Below are positions 6,321 to 13,877 of a stretch of 16,873 nt of DNA, one piece after another (the stretch's first letter is position 1; every line of letters starts with the position of its first letter). Position numbers and translations under genes: made by a program. Source of the DNA: Verrucomicrobiales bacterium (lineage in GTDB: Bacteria; Verrucomicrobiota; Verrucomicrobiia; Limisphaerales; JAFMIX01); assembly GCA_017853785.1 (NCBI GenBank), contig JAFMIX010000013.1, positions 1 to 16,873 of the forward strand, given 5' to 3'. A model generated the notes under the pieces. The model searched no databases, was not told the DNA's origin, and saw only the letters and a program-made list of their open reading frames with translations.

Positions 6321-8097
6321 AGAGTGTATTCTGGAACAGGCTTGGGGCGACCGCCCGGGCGAGCGTCCGGGTGCGGGCGAGGATTTCCGGCGCGGATTCG
6401 CACTGCAAGGCAAACGCGGCCAGCTCCTGCGCTTCCGTCAGTTTCAGATGCCGGATGAGGAATTTGATGGCCGGCACGAGCGGCGGCGCGGCGCTCAATT
6501 CATCCACGCCCAAGCCGAGCAACAACGGCGTCAATGCCGGGTCGCCGGCCATTTCGCCGCACACACTGACCTTGATGCCGTGCTGGTGCGCGGCGTCCGC
6601 CGTGATCTTGATGAGGCGCAGGATGGCCGGATGCGTCGGCTCGTAGAGGTGCGCGATCTTCTCGTTCATGCGGTCTACGGCGAGCGAATATTGGATGAGG
6701 TCGTTTGTCCCGATGCTGAAGAACTTGGCGCGGCGCGCGAGCGCATCCGCCACCATCACGGCGGAAGGGATCTCGATCATCACGCCGATTGCCAGCCCGG
6801 CATCGAACGGCACGCCCTCGGCGCGCAACTCCGCCTTGCAGGTTTCGAGCAGTGCGTTGGCTTGGTTCACTTCGTCCAAGCCGGAGATCATCGGATACAT
6901 CATCTTGACGTTGCCGGTGGCGCTGGCGCGGAGGATGGCGCGGAGCTGGGTGCGGAAGATGGCGGTCTCTTGCAGGCAGAACCGGATGGCGCGCCAGCCG
7001 AGGAAGGGGTTCATCTCCTTGGGCACTTGCAGGTGTGTCAGAAATTTGTCGCCGCCGAGATCGAGCGTGCGGATGACGACGGGATGCGGTTGCAGTGCGG
7101 CGGCGACTTCCCGGTAGGCGGCGGCTTGCTGGGCTTCGGTGGGCAGTTCGTCGCGGTTGATGAACAGGTATTCGGTTCGGAACAGGCCCACGCCGTGCGC
7201 ACCGCAACTTGTCACCGCCACCGCGTCCTCGGCCTGTTCGATGTTCGCGGAGAGGATGACCGGATGGCCGTCCAGGGTGACGGCGGGGAGGTCTTTCAGG
7301 TCGCGCAGTTTGACCTGGATCGAATCCTGACGCCGGACCAGTTGGCCGTATTCGAACAGCGTCTGGTCGCTGGGGTTGACGATGATGGCGCCGTTGAAGC
7401 CATCAAGCAAAACGTAATCGCCGTCGCGCAGGACTTCACTGGCGTTGCCCAACCCGACGACCGCCGGGATGCGCATCGAACGCGCCATGATGGCGGTGTG
7501 CGAGGTGGGGCTGCCGACATCCGTGCCGAAGCCGAGCACCTTTTGCTTGTCGAGCTGGGCGGTGGTCGAGGGCGTGAGATCGTGGCTGATGATGAGGCAA
7601 GGTTCGGCGAGGTGATGCAGGTCCGGCCCATGACGCTGGCCGAGCAGGCGGTTCAGCACGCGGGCGGCGACGTCGCGCAAATCGGTGGCGCGTTCGCGGA
7701 GATAATCGTCTGCGATGGCCCCGAGCGCGACGGCGTATTTTTCCGCGACGGTGTGAAAGGCGAACTCGGCGTTGATCCGTTCCCGCTCGATCATGCCCGT
7801 CACTTCATCAATTACCGCCGGGTCTTCCAATGCCAGCAAATGCGCGTCAAAGATGCCGCCTTCCGCCGGGCCGACGCGTTCGGTAACCTGCCGCTGGACT
7901 TCGAGGATGTCGTGGCGGGTCTGGTTGAGGGCCTGGCCGAGGCGGTTGACTTCACCGGCGATTTCGGCCGGCGCCAGTTGCCGCTTGGGGATGCCGGTCT
8001 GCGGTTTGCCGAGCACGAGAATTTTGCCGCGACAGACGCCGGCGGAAACAGCGATGCCGCGCAAAATGCGTTCACCCGCTTGACTCGTATCTGGCAT
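6319..8097 (-). CDS. ptsI: Phosphoenolpyruvate-protein phosphotransferase (PTS enzyme I)
   Basis: A 592-aa cytoplasmic enzyme that takes phosphate from PEP and passes it to HPr, the first step of the PTS. The N-terminal HPr-binding and phospho-His domain begins with ILRGIAVSAGVCRGKILVL. The phosphorylated His is His200 in GSPTSHTAIMAR. The C-terminal PEP-binding barrel shows GVGLFRTEYLF, IRTLDLGGDKF, NPFLGWRAIRFCL, IGVMIEIPSAVMV, FFSIGTNDLIQYSLAVDR and the active-site Cys513 in VSVCGEMAGDP. No GAF domain is present, so it is PtsI rather than PtsP. GSP before TSH replaces the usual GGR/GGK. The ATG at 8097 (MPDTSQAGER) fits family length; upstream in-frame sequence to 8232 would run into polA. 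No HPr, EII or PTS regulator gene is in view, so whether it serves sugar uptake or a regulatory PTS cannot be told. Confidence 0.96.
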   Translation of the reverse strand: MPDTSQAGERILRGIAVSAGVCRGKILVLGKPQTGIPKRQLAPAEIAGEVNRLGQALNQTRHDILEVQRQVTERVGPAEGGIFDAHLLALEDPAVIDEVTGMIERERINAEFAFHTVAEKYAVALGAIADDYLRERATDLRDVAARVLNRLLGQRHGPDLHHLAEPCLIISHDLTPSTTAQLDKQKVLGFGTDVGSPTSHTAIMARSMRIPAVVGLGNASEVLRDGDYVLLDGFNGAIIVNPSDQTLFEYGQLVRRQDSIQVKLRDLKDLPAVTLDGHPVILSANIEQAEDAVAVTSCGAHGVGLFRTEYLFINRDELPTEAQQAAAYREVAAALQPHPVVIRTLDLGGDKFLTHLQVPKEMNPFLGWRAIRFCLQETAIFRTQLRAILRASATGNVKMMYPMISGLDEVNQANALLETCKAELRAEGVPFDAGLAIGVMIEIPSAVMVADALARRAKFFSIGTNDLIQYSLAVDRMNEKIAHLYEPTHPAILRLIKITADAAHQHGIKVSVCGEMAGDPALTPLLLGLGVDELSAAPPLVPAIKFLIRHLKLTEAQELAAFALQCESAPEILARTRTLARAVAPSLFQNTL

Positions 8098-8225
8098 CAA
8101 GCAGAGATAGCCGGAAGTTCTGCGGTTGGAAAGCACTTCTTGGGGCGCAGGTGAAATTTGTTCCCCGACCGTACGCATCCGCAGAATAGTTTTATTTCCC
8201 TTAAGGATTCTGGTTTCATCCCGGC

Positions 8226-11111
8226 ATGGCAACGCCGGAAAAAAAATTGTTTTTGCTGGACGGCATGGCGCTGGTTTACCGGGCGCACTTCGCGTTCATC
8301 CGCGCGCCCATCCTCACCTCCAAGGGTTTCAACACCTCCGCCATCTACGGCTTCGCCAACACGCTGCTGGACATCATCGGCAAACAGTCGCCCACGCACC
8401 TTGCCGTGGCGTTTGACACCGCCGCGCCCACGGCGCGCCACACGGAGTTCGCCGATTACAAGGCGCACCGCGAGGCGATGCCGGAGGAATTGAGCGCCGC
8501 ACTGCCGCACGTGAAGCGCCTCATCGACGGCTTCAACATCCCGCTGCTGGAGCTCGACGGCTACGAGGCGGACGACATCATCGGTACGCTCGTCAAACGT
8601 GCCGAGCCGGAAGGTTTCCGCAGCTATATGGTCACGTCGGACAAGGATTTCGGCCAGCTCGTCACGGACAAGACGTTCATCTTCAAGCCCGGCCGCGCCG
8701 GCGACGACGCGGAAATTCTCGGCGTGCCGGAAGTGCTCGCCCGTTGGAACATCCAGAACCCCGCGCAAGTCGTGGACGTGCTCGCGCTCATGGGCGACGC
8801 GTCGGACAACATCCCCGGCGTGCCCGGCATCGGCGAAAAGACGGCGATGAAACTCATCGCCGAGTTCGGCAGCGTGGAAAATCTCCTCGCCCGCACCGCC
8901 GAACTCAAAGGCAAGCTCAAGGAGAATCTGGAGAAACACCGCGCCGACGCCGAGCTGTCCAAGAAACTCGCGACCATCCATGGCGCCGTGCCGGTCGCGG
9001 TGGAACTGGACGCGCTGGAGCGCCGCAACCTCGACGAAGCCGCGCTGAAAGCTCTGTTTGTGGAATTTGAATTCAACTCACTCGGCCGCCGCGTCTTTGG
9101 CGAAGAGTTCAAAGGCGGTCGCGCCAGCGCGACCTCGAATGTCAAAGCCGCTTCCACTGCTTCTCCCTCGCCCCGCGCCGAGCGGGGCCAGGGCCGGGGT
9201 GAGGGGCAATCATCGCCCCAGTCAGAGTTCGCGCTCTTCGGCGAAACCCAACCCGCTGCGGCTGCCGGCGATGAAGCCCCCGCCGTCGCCGCCAATCTCA
9301 AGACCATCGCCGACGTGCCGCACGAATATCACATCGCCGCCACGCCCGCCGAGCGAAAGCAACTCATCCAAACTCTCGCCGGCCTGAAGTCCTTCTGCTT
9401 CGACACAGAAACCACCGGGCTCGACCCGAAAGAAGCGAAGCTCGTCGGTCTGTCATTTTCCTTCAAGGCGCACACCGGGTATTACGTTCCGATTCCGCAG
9501 GACGCCACCGAGGCAAAGCTCATTTTGGAAGAGTTCCGCGCCGTGCTCGAAGACGAACGCATCGAAAAAGTCGGACACAATCTCAAGTTCGATTTGAGCG
9601 TACTCAAATGGCATGGCGTGAGTGTGCGCGGCAAGTTGTTCGACACGATGATCGCGCACAGCCTCGTCGAGCCGGAGCAGCGGCACGGCATGGATTACTT
9701 GAGCGAGGTCTATCTCGGCTACACGCCCGTGCCCATCAGCAAACTCATCGGCGAAAAGAAATCCGCGCAACTCTCGATGGCCGACGTGCCGCTCGCGCAG
9801 ATCGCCGAATACGCCGCCGAGGACGCAGACGTGACATGGCAGTTGCGCGCCGCGCTTGAACCGCTGCTGGCCGGGCGCGGTCAGGAACGAGTGTTCTACG
9901 ACATCGAAGCACCGCTGTTGCCGGTGCTGGTGGACATGGAGTTCGAGGGCATGCGATTGGACGCGGCGGCGCTGGCGGAATTTTCCGAAGTGCTCGCCAA
10001 GGAAATTGCCGCGCACGAAGCTGCCGTTTACGAACTCGCCGGCACGAAGTTCAATCTCAATTCGCCGCGCCAGCTCGGGCAGATTTTGTTCGAGGTGCTG
10101 AAAATCGCCGAGAAGCCGAAGAAGACCAAGACCGGTCAATACGTCACCGACGAGCAGACGCTCGCCGAACTCGCCGGCGTGCATCCGGTCGTGCAGCGGC
10201 TGCTGGATTACCGCACGGCGACGAAGCTGAAGTCCACCTACGCCGATGCGCTGCCGGAAGCGATCTCGCCGGTGACGGGCCGCGTCCACACGACGTATCA
10301 GCAGGTCGCGACGAGCACCGGGCGGTTGAACTCGCAGAATCCGAACCTCCAAAACATCCCCATCCGCACCGAACGCGGACAGGAGATCCGGAAGGCGTTC
10401 GTGCCGCGCGGCAAAGATTTTACGCTGCTTTCGGCGGATTATTCGCAGATCGAACTGCGCATCATCGCCGCGTTGAGCCGCGAGCCGGCGATGCTCGAAG
10501 CGTTCGCCTCCGGGCTGGACATCCACGCGGCCACGGCGGCGCGGGTGTTCGGCGTTGCGCTCGACGCTGTAACGCCCGAGCAGCGGCGCAAGGCGAAGAT
10601 GGTTAACTTCGGCATCATCTACGGCATCTCGGCGTTCGGGCTGGCGCAGCGGCTGGGCATCCCGCGCGGCGAGGCGGCGGAGATCATTACGCAATACTTC
10701 GCACAGTTCCCCGGCGTCCGCGGCTACCTTGATACGACCATCGCCTTCGCGCGGCAACACGGCTACGTGGAGACCGTCACCGGTCGGCGGCGTTACCTCC
10801 GCGACATCAAATCCGCGAACGGCACCATCCGCGCCGCCGCCGAACGCAACGCCATCAATGCGCCCATCCAAGGCACGGCGGCGGACATGATCAAACTGGC
10901 GATGATTGCCATCCACCGCGAACTCGCCGCGCGCCAGCTCAAGACGCGCATGCTGCTGCAAGTCCACGACGAACTGGTGTTCGACCTCTATCGACCGCAA
11001 GAGAAGGAAGTCCGCGAACTGGTCGCCGAGAAAATGAAAACCGCCATCAAGCTCGACGCGCCAGTGGATGTGGAAATCGGCACGGGCGACAACTGGCTGG
11101 CGGCGCACTAA
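8226..11111 (+). CDS. polA: DNA polymerase I
   Basis: A 961-aa three-domain polymerase for Okazaki fragment processing and repair. Residues 1-290 are the FEN-type 5'-3' exonuclease (LFLLDGMALVYRAHFAF, LELDGYEADDIIGTL, MGDASDNIPGVPGIGEKTA). The 3'-5' proofreading domain keeps its acidic residues: FDTETTGLD (Asp393, Glu395), VGHNLKFDLSVL (Asp456) and YAAEDADVTW (Tyr529, Asp533), so proofreading should be active. The polymerase domain has motif A LLSADYSQIELR (Asp738), motif B KMVNFGIIYGISAFG and motif C LLQVHDELVF (Asp915). Phe in NFG is the nucleotide-selective position that favours dNTP over ddNTP. It is slightly longer than E. coli PolA (928 aa), partly because the linker between the two nuclease domains (about 295-375) carries a palindromic repeat. 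The start ATG 8226 has no good Shine-Dalgarno. The 3' end overlaps the stop of the convergent minus-strand gene by four bases. Confidence 0.98.
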   Translation: MATPEKKLFLLDGMALVYRAHFAFIRAPILTSKGFNTSAIYGFANTLLDIIGKQSPTHLAVAFDTAAPTARHTEFADYKAHREAMPEELSAALPHVKRLIDGFNIPLLELDGYEADDIIGTLVKRAEPEGFRSYMVTSDKDFGQLVTDKTFIFKPGRAGDDAEILGVPEVLARWNIQNPAQVVDVLALMGDASDNIPGVPGIGEKTAMKLIAEFGSVENLLARTAELKGKLKENLEKHRADAELSKKLATIHGAVPVAVELDALERRNLDEAALKALFVEFEFNSLGRRVFGEEFKGGRASATSNVKAASTASPSPRAERGQGRGEGQSSPQSEFALFGETQPAAAAGDEAPAVAANLKTIADVPHEYHIAATPAERKQLIQTLAGLKSFCFDTETTGLDPKEAKLVGLSFSFKAHTGYYVPIPQDATEAKLILEEFRAVLEDERIEKVGHNLKFDLSVLKWHGVSVRGKLFDTMIAHSLVEPEQRHGMDYLSEVYLGYTPVPISKLIGEKKSAQLSMADVPLAQIAEYAAEDADVTWQLRAALEPLLAGRGQERVFYDIEAPLLPVLVDMEFEGMRLDAAALAEFSEVLAKEIAAHEAAVYELAGTKFNLNSPRQLGQILFEVLKIAEKPKKTKTGQYVTDEQTLAELAGVHPVVQRLLDYRTATKLKSTYADALPEAISPVTGRVHTTYQQVATSTGRLNSQNPNLQNIPIRTERGQEIRKAFVPRGKDFTLLSADYSQIELRIIAALSREPAMLEAFASGLDIHAATAARVFGVALDAVTPEQRRKAKMVNFGIIYGISAFGLAQRLGIPRGEAAEIITQYFAQFPGVRGYLDTTIAFARQHGYVETVTGRRRYLRDIKSANGTIRAAAERNAINAPIQGTAADMIKLAMIAIHRELAARQLKTRMLLQVHDELVFDLYRPQEKEVRELVAEKMKTAIKLDAPVDVEIGTGDNWLAAH
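9165..9205. repeat. GC-rich palindromic repeat inserted in frame in the polA interdomain linker
   Basis: CCCTCGCCCCG (9165-9175) is the inverted partner of CGGGGTGAGGG (9195-9205), 10 of 11 positions. Inside it GCCCCGC (9170-9176) and GCGGGGC (9182-9188) form a perfect 7-bp stem with a 5-base loop. It encodes SPSPRAERGQGRGEG (about residues 313-327) in the linker between the 5'-3' and 3'-5' exonuclease domains. The composition and hairpin resemble REP/BIME-type dispersed palindromes. Confidence 0.65.
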
Positions 11112-11902
11112 AACTTCGGCAAGGTCCGCGTGCGCATGTCGCCGGTGAAGACCACGCGCTTGCGTTCCACGGTGAAGGTTTCCTTGCCGGCGAGTGACAC
11201 GGCTTGGAGCGCCTCCCAGCCGGTAAGATTCCACGCCGCGAAGCTGTGCCGGTAGAAATGCCACGAATCGGTGCGATACGGCCACGGACGAAAATCCATT
11301 TTCAACTGCTTTTCCAGCACCGGCATCATGAAATCCCAGTCGCGGTCGTTGTAGAGCGCTTGCGGCAGAAATTTCCGTTGCCGCAATTTTTCCGCCGTGG
11401 GTTCGTCAGAGATGGTAAAGAGTGGCGTGAGCGGGTCTTCATCCGAGTGCAGCAGCAGGAACGGCGGCAGGAACGTGACGCGGATGAGCGTCTGGTTCGT
11501 CAGAGCGGTCACGGCGTCGAGCAGGGTGGGGGCGGCGTTGGTGAACGTGGCGCGGGCGCGCTTGAACATGTAGAACTCGTCGGTCGCGCCGGGCATGAAA
11601 ATTAGCGCTTTGACGGTGGCGTTGGATTGGAAGGAGCGGAGCATCACGTCCACGCAGTTGGTGCGGTTGAGTTCCGCGACGGGTGCGGCGAGCGGCATCC
11701 GGCTCAAGGCTTCGGGCCACGATTCCTCGGCTGCAAGAGTTTCAACGCAAAGATGCAAAGACGCAAAGACGCAAAGGAAAACAAACCAAAGCGAAACGCG
11801 GCGAGCGAGCTTGCTAGGGGAAGAATTGCGGGTGCTGGGACATCCCTCTGCGTCTTTGGGCCTTTGCGCCTTTGCGTTAAAGGAATTGGCTGCGGCTTTC
11901 AT
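11108..11902 (-). CDS. Conserved-looking secreted protein of unknown function
   Basis: I do not recognise a named family. The 264-aa product starts with an unusual N-terminus: residues 8-54 are encoded by a ~141-bp inverted-repeat element. Within it, KLARRV is followed by a hydrophobic run (residues 36-53, WFVFLCVFASL) and then ETLAAEE, which reads as a signal peptide with cleavage near LAA/EE. The mature part has stretches that look constrained: LIFMPGATDEFYMFKRA, LLLHSDEDPLTPLF, NDRDWDFMMPVLEKQLKMDFRP and WHFYRHSFAAWNLTGWEALQAVSLAGKETF. There is no transmembrane segment after the signal. The ATG at 11902 comes one base after the hscB stop (TGAAATG), so translation is probably coupled to hscB; no other in-frame ATG, GTG or TTG is available before the hydrophobic run. 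Its stop lies inside the polA stop. hscA would be expected here in an isc-type operon. Confidence 0.75.
   Translation of the reverse strand: MKAAANSFNAKAQRPKDAEGCPSTRNSSPSKLARRVSLWFVFLCVFASLHLCVETLAAEESWPEALSRMPLAAPVAELNRTNCVDVMLRSFQSNATVKALIFMPGATDEFYMFKRARATFTNAAPTLLDAVTALTNQTLIRVTFLPPFLLLHSDEDPLTPLFTISDEPTAEKLRQRKFLPQALYNDRDWDFMMPVLEKQLKMDFRPWPYRTDSWHFYRHSFAAWNLTGWEALQAVSLAGKETFTVERKRVVFTGDMRTRTLPKF
11741..11881. mobile_element. MITE-like element with 36-bp inverted ends made of 8-bp units
   Basis: The left arm (11741-11776) contains ACGCAAAG, ATGCAAAG, ACGCAAAG, ACGCAAAG, four exact 8-bp periods. The right arm (11846-11881), read on the other strand, aligns with it at 30 of 36 positions. 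About 69 bp of unrelated sequence lies between. The element has no room for a transposase and sits entirely in the 5' end of the unknown secreted-protein gene, leaving its frame open for 47 codons. No target-site duplication is evident. It could be a non-autonomous element or a repeat generated by another mechanism. Confidence 0.6.
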
Positions 11903-11903
11903 T

Positions 11904-12530
11904 TCAAAACGAGAGTTGCACGCTGCGTTCCTGGATTTGCGCGAGCCAGCGTTCGTAAAAGCCGAGCAGCGGCCAGATTTCTAGCAACCTTGTTAGGAGT
12001 TGGGGATCTCGGGTTTTCCCATCTTCTAGCTTCCATCTTCTATCTTCTACCCAAGCGGCGTTCAGGGTTTGCAGTTCCTCCAGCAACGGGTCGCGGCGTG
12101 CGATGATTTGCTGGCGCAGGTCGCCGAGCTTTTCCACCCATTCTTGGCCGCGCTCAAATAGCTGGACTTGCACCAGCGGCGAAGTGGCGCGGGCTTTCTC
12201 CGCGAGAAAAGCGTCGGTGCCGCGAAACAATTCGCCGACGGCGCGGAAGAGCGCGAGCATGTCGTCCGGCACATTGGTGAGGTCGGATGGTTTTTGGCCG
12301 AGCTCGAGTTCCAGCAGGTGGCGCAGGCGGTCTTTCGGTTCGCGCAGGCAATGGTAGGCGGCGTTGAGCGCGGTGTAATGTTGCTGCGCGGCAACTTTGG
12401 CGGCGGCGGCGGCAGCGGGGAGGTGGTCGGGGTGGACGGCGGCGGCGCGGGCGTGGAATTTTTGCTTGAGCGCTTCGGGGTCGAGCCAAGGGCGGCGCGG
12501 TTCGTCGAGCAGGAGAAAATAGTCCGTCAT
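11904..12530 (-). CDS. hscB: HscB-like J-domain co-chaperone for Fe-S cluster assembly
   Basis: A 208-aa protein with an N-terminal J-domain: YFLLLDEPRRPWLDPEALKQKFH, then the HPD motif (residues 33-35 in AVHPDHL) and HYTALNAAYHCLREPKDRLRHLLEL. The C-terminal half is a helical domain (DMLALFRAVGE..., then LLEIWPLLGFYERWLAQIQER), matching HscB rather than DnaJ, which has Gly-rich and zinc regions. HscB recruits the Hsp70 HscA to the IscU scaffold. Supporting context is the A-type Fe-S carrier gene 18 bases upstream on the same strand. A 4 x 7-bp array (12021-12048) adds VEDRRWKLEDGK (about 161-172) between two C-terminal helices. No hscA, iscU or ferredoxin gene is in view. The start ATG at 12530 has no Shine-Dalgarno, suggesting coupling to the upstream gene. 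Confidence 0.85.
   Translation of the reverse strand: MTDYFLLLDEPRRPWLDPEALKQKFHARAAAVHPDHLPAAAAAAKVAAQQHYTALNAAYHCLREPKDRLRHLLELELGQKPSDLTNVPDDMLALFRAVGELFRGTDAFLAEKARATSPLVQVQLFERGQEWVEKLGDLRQQIIARRDPLLEELQTLNAAWVEDRRWKLEDGKTRDPQLLTRLLEIWPLLGFYERWLAQIQERSVQLSF
12021..12048. repeat. In-frame heptamer array (4 x 7 bp) inside hscB
   Basis: On the plus strand the units are ATCTTCT, AGCTTCC, ATCTTCT, ATCTTCT, four contiguous 7-bp units with the second one variant. The coding strand reads VEDRRWKLEDGK across it. It has the same unit number, unit length and variant position as the rdgB array, although the unit sequence differs. A small dyad CTAGCAA/TTGTTAG (11982-11997) lies just downstream in the gene. 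Confidence 0.85.
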
Positions 12531-12548
12531 GGCGCGACGATGAACCGG

Positions 12549-12935
12549 CTACGCGCTGAAACTCTCACCGCAGGAGCAACTGGTCGCGGCATTGGGATTC
12601 TTGACCTTGAAGCCGCCGTCCTGGAGCGCGTCCACGTAATCCAGTTCGCTGCCGGTGACGTAGAGCGCGCTCTTGGGGTCCACGACCACGCGCACACCGC
12701 CGCTTTCGACGAGGATGTCGCGGTTCGCGGGGCCGTCCTGCAGATCCATCTTGTATTGCAGGCCGGAGCAGCCGCCGCCGATGACAGCCACCCGCAGCAC
12801 CCCATTGGCGCGGCCTTGGCGGGAGAGCAGGGTGGAGACTTTCTTGGCCGCGTTGGCGGTAAGCTTGACCAGCCGCTCGTCGCCGACGCGGAACGTCGGG
12901 GCGGCGGTGCTTTTGGCGGCGGCGGTGGCGATCAT
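12549..12935 (-). CDS. A-type iron-sulfur carrier protein (IscA/ErpA family)
   Basis: A 128-aa HesB/IscA-family protein that carries Fe-S clusters or iron to apo-proteins. All three conserved cysteines are present: GGGCSGLQYKM in the middle and SCSCGESF at the C-terminus. Core motifs LTANAAKKVSTLL and YVDALQDGGFKVKNPNAATSC fit the family. The N-terminus carries about 20 extra residues (MIATAAAKSTAAPTFRVGDERLV) before the conserved LT-A-AA helix, so a later start is possible, for example GTG at VGDERL. It is first in a minus-strand group with the HscB-like gene and the secreted protein, and divergent from hemX with a 114-bp gap. IscA, ErpA and SufA cannot be told apart by motif; the hscB neighbour favours an isc-type role. 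Confidence 0.93.
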   Translation of the reverse strand: MIATAAAKSTAAPTFRVGDERLVKLTANAAKKVSTLLSRQGRANGVLRVAVIGGGCSGLQYKMDLQDGPANRDILVESGGVRVVVDPKSALYVTGSELDYVDALQDGGFKVKNPNAATSCSCGESFSA

Positions 12936-13021
12936 AGTTTTGTCACTGGCAAGCTATCCGCTCCCGCCGGTGGCGTCAACGACATGGAACAGCTTCCCGG
13001 AGTGGGGAGCACAAATGCGGC

Positions 13022-13049
13022 TTGCCCGAAGTCGGACGGGAACTAACCT
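13022..13049 (+). promoter_or_regulatory. Candidate promoter for the hemX-hemA-hemC cluster, possibly leaderless
   Basis: TTGCCC (13022-13027), a 16-base spacer and TAACCT (13044-13049) resemble -35 and -10 boxes. Transcription would begin about 13056, exactly at an in-frame GTG (third codon of the gene as called). No Shine-Dalgarno is seen. Similarity is moderate (4/6 and 3/6 matches). Confidence 0.35.
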
Positions 13050-13877
13050 GTGGGGGTGTCTTGGTTCACTGACCGTCATTATTTTCTGCTGGCCGTGATG
13101 CTCTACGGCATCAGCACCGTGTATTCGGTGGCACTCTGGCGTAAAGGTTTTCGCGAGGACAACCGCGTCAATTATCTCCTCCTGCTCGCCGGCTACGGGC
13201 TGCATTTCACCGCGATGGTCCTGCGCGGCTTCTCGCTGAAACAATGCCCCGTCAACAACCTCTTCGAGGCCACGATGTTTGTCGGTTGGGCGCTGGTCAC
13301 GGCATATCTCATCATCGGCGTGGTCAGCCGGTTGCGGTTCTTGGGCGCATTCGTGTCGCCGGTGGTCTTTACGCTGGGAGTGTTCGCGTTGATGCCCGCA
13401 CTGGATCCGCCGCACGCGGCGGCGCCTCAATTCACCGGCTGGCGCACCAGCCTCCACGCTGCGCTCATCCTGCAAGCCTATGGCGCCTTCGCCCTCAGCG
13501 CTGTTGCTGGCCTGATGTATCTCACGCAGGAACACAACCTGAAGTTCAACAAGCTTCGCGCCTTCTTCTCATTGCTGCCGCCGGTGCAGCGGCTTGACAC
13601 CATCACCTTCCGGTTTTTGCGCAACGGTTTTCTCCTGCTCACGCTCGGCCTCGGCCTCGGAGGTTTCGTGATGGAAAAGCACGAGGTGAACTACTTTGCT
13701 GACATCAAGGTGATCTGGTCGGGCGTCGTGTGGGTCGCCTATCTCGCCCTGCTGGCGGGCCGGATGCGGTTTGCGGTGGCGGGCCGCCGCTTCGCGTGGA
13801 GCGCGGTCGGACTGTTTGCCTTCGTGCTGCTGACGTTCTGGGGCAGCAACCTGCTTTCCCCGATCCACCATCAATGA
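13050..13877 (+). CDS. hemX: HemX/CcsA-type cytochrome c assembly family membrane protein
   Basis: A 275-aa polytopic inner-membrane protein with about eight hydrophobic segments, matching the CcsA/CcmC/HemX superfamily. The conserved segment TSLHAALILQAYGAFALSAVAGLMYL, with a His near the outer edge of a helix, and the C-terminal FWGSNLLSPIH are typical of the short HemX-like branch. The tryptophan-rich WWD loop of heme-handling CcsA/CcmC is not seen. In Bacillus subtilis a hemX gene sits beside hemA and its product lowers HemA abundance; the same neighbourhood here suggests control of heme entry or heme transport, but that is inference. The start is GTG 13050; GTG 13056 is equally plausible and coincides with the predicted transcription start. 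Its stop overlaps the hemA start (ATGA), so the two are translationally coupled. Confidence 0.85.
   Translation: MGVSWFTDRHYFLLAVMLYGISTVYSVALWRKGFREDNRVNYLLLLAGYGLHFTAMVLRGFSLKQCPVNNLFEATMFVGWALVTAYLIIGVVSRLRFLGAFVSPVVFTLGVFALMPALDPPHAAAPQFTGWRTSLHAALILQAYGAFALSAVAGLMYLTQEHNLKFNKLRAFFSLLPPVQRLDTITFRFLRNGFLLLTLGLGLGGFVMEKHEVNYFADIKVIWSGVVWVAYLALLAGRMRFAVAGRRFAWSAVGLFAFVLLTFWGSNLLSPIHHQ

Noticed and set aside
6310..8154. 614-codon plus-strand open frame opposite ptsI
   Set aside because: ptsI motifs fully explain the region; the frame is a GC-bias shadow.
8098..8225. Promoters in the ptsI/polA divergent gap
   Set aside because: AT-rich boxes near 8187-8200 and some half-matching -10 sites exist on both strands, but none has a convincing -35 partner at proper spacing.
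8097..8981. 294-codon minus-strand frame that would start inside polA and run toward ptsI
   Set aside because: It covers the 5'-3' exonuclease domain in antisense and shows no motif.
9453..11285. 610-codon minus-strand open frame opposite polA
   Set aside because: It overlaps the proofreading and polymerase motifs of PolA and has no protein-like features.
11741..11881. Regularly spaced short repeats considered as a CRISPR array
   Set aside because: Units are 8 bp and contiguous with no spacers, and the two halves are inverted, not direct, repeats.
12168..13046. 292-codon plus-strand frame opposite hscB and the A-type carrier
   Set aside because: Gly/Val/Ala-rich shadow; the three cysteines of the carrier and the HPD motif on the minus strand are decisive.
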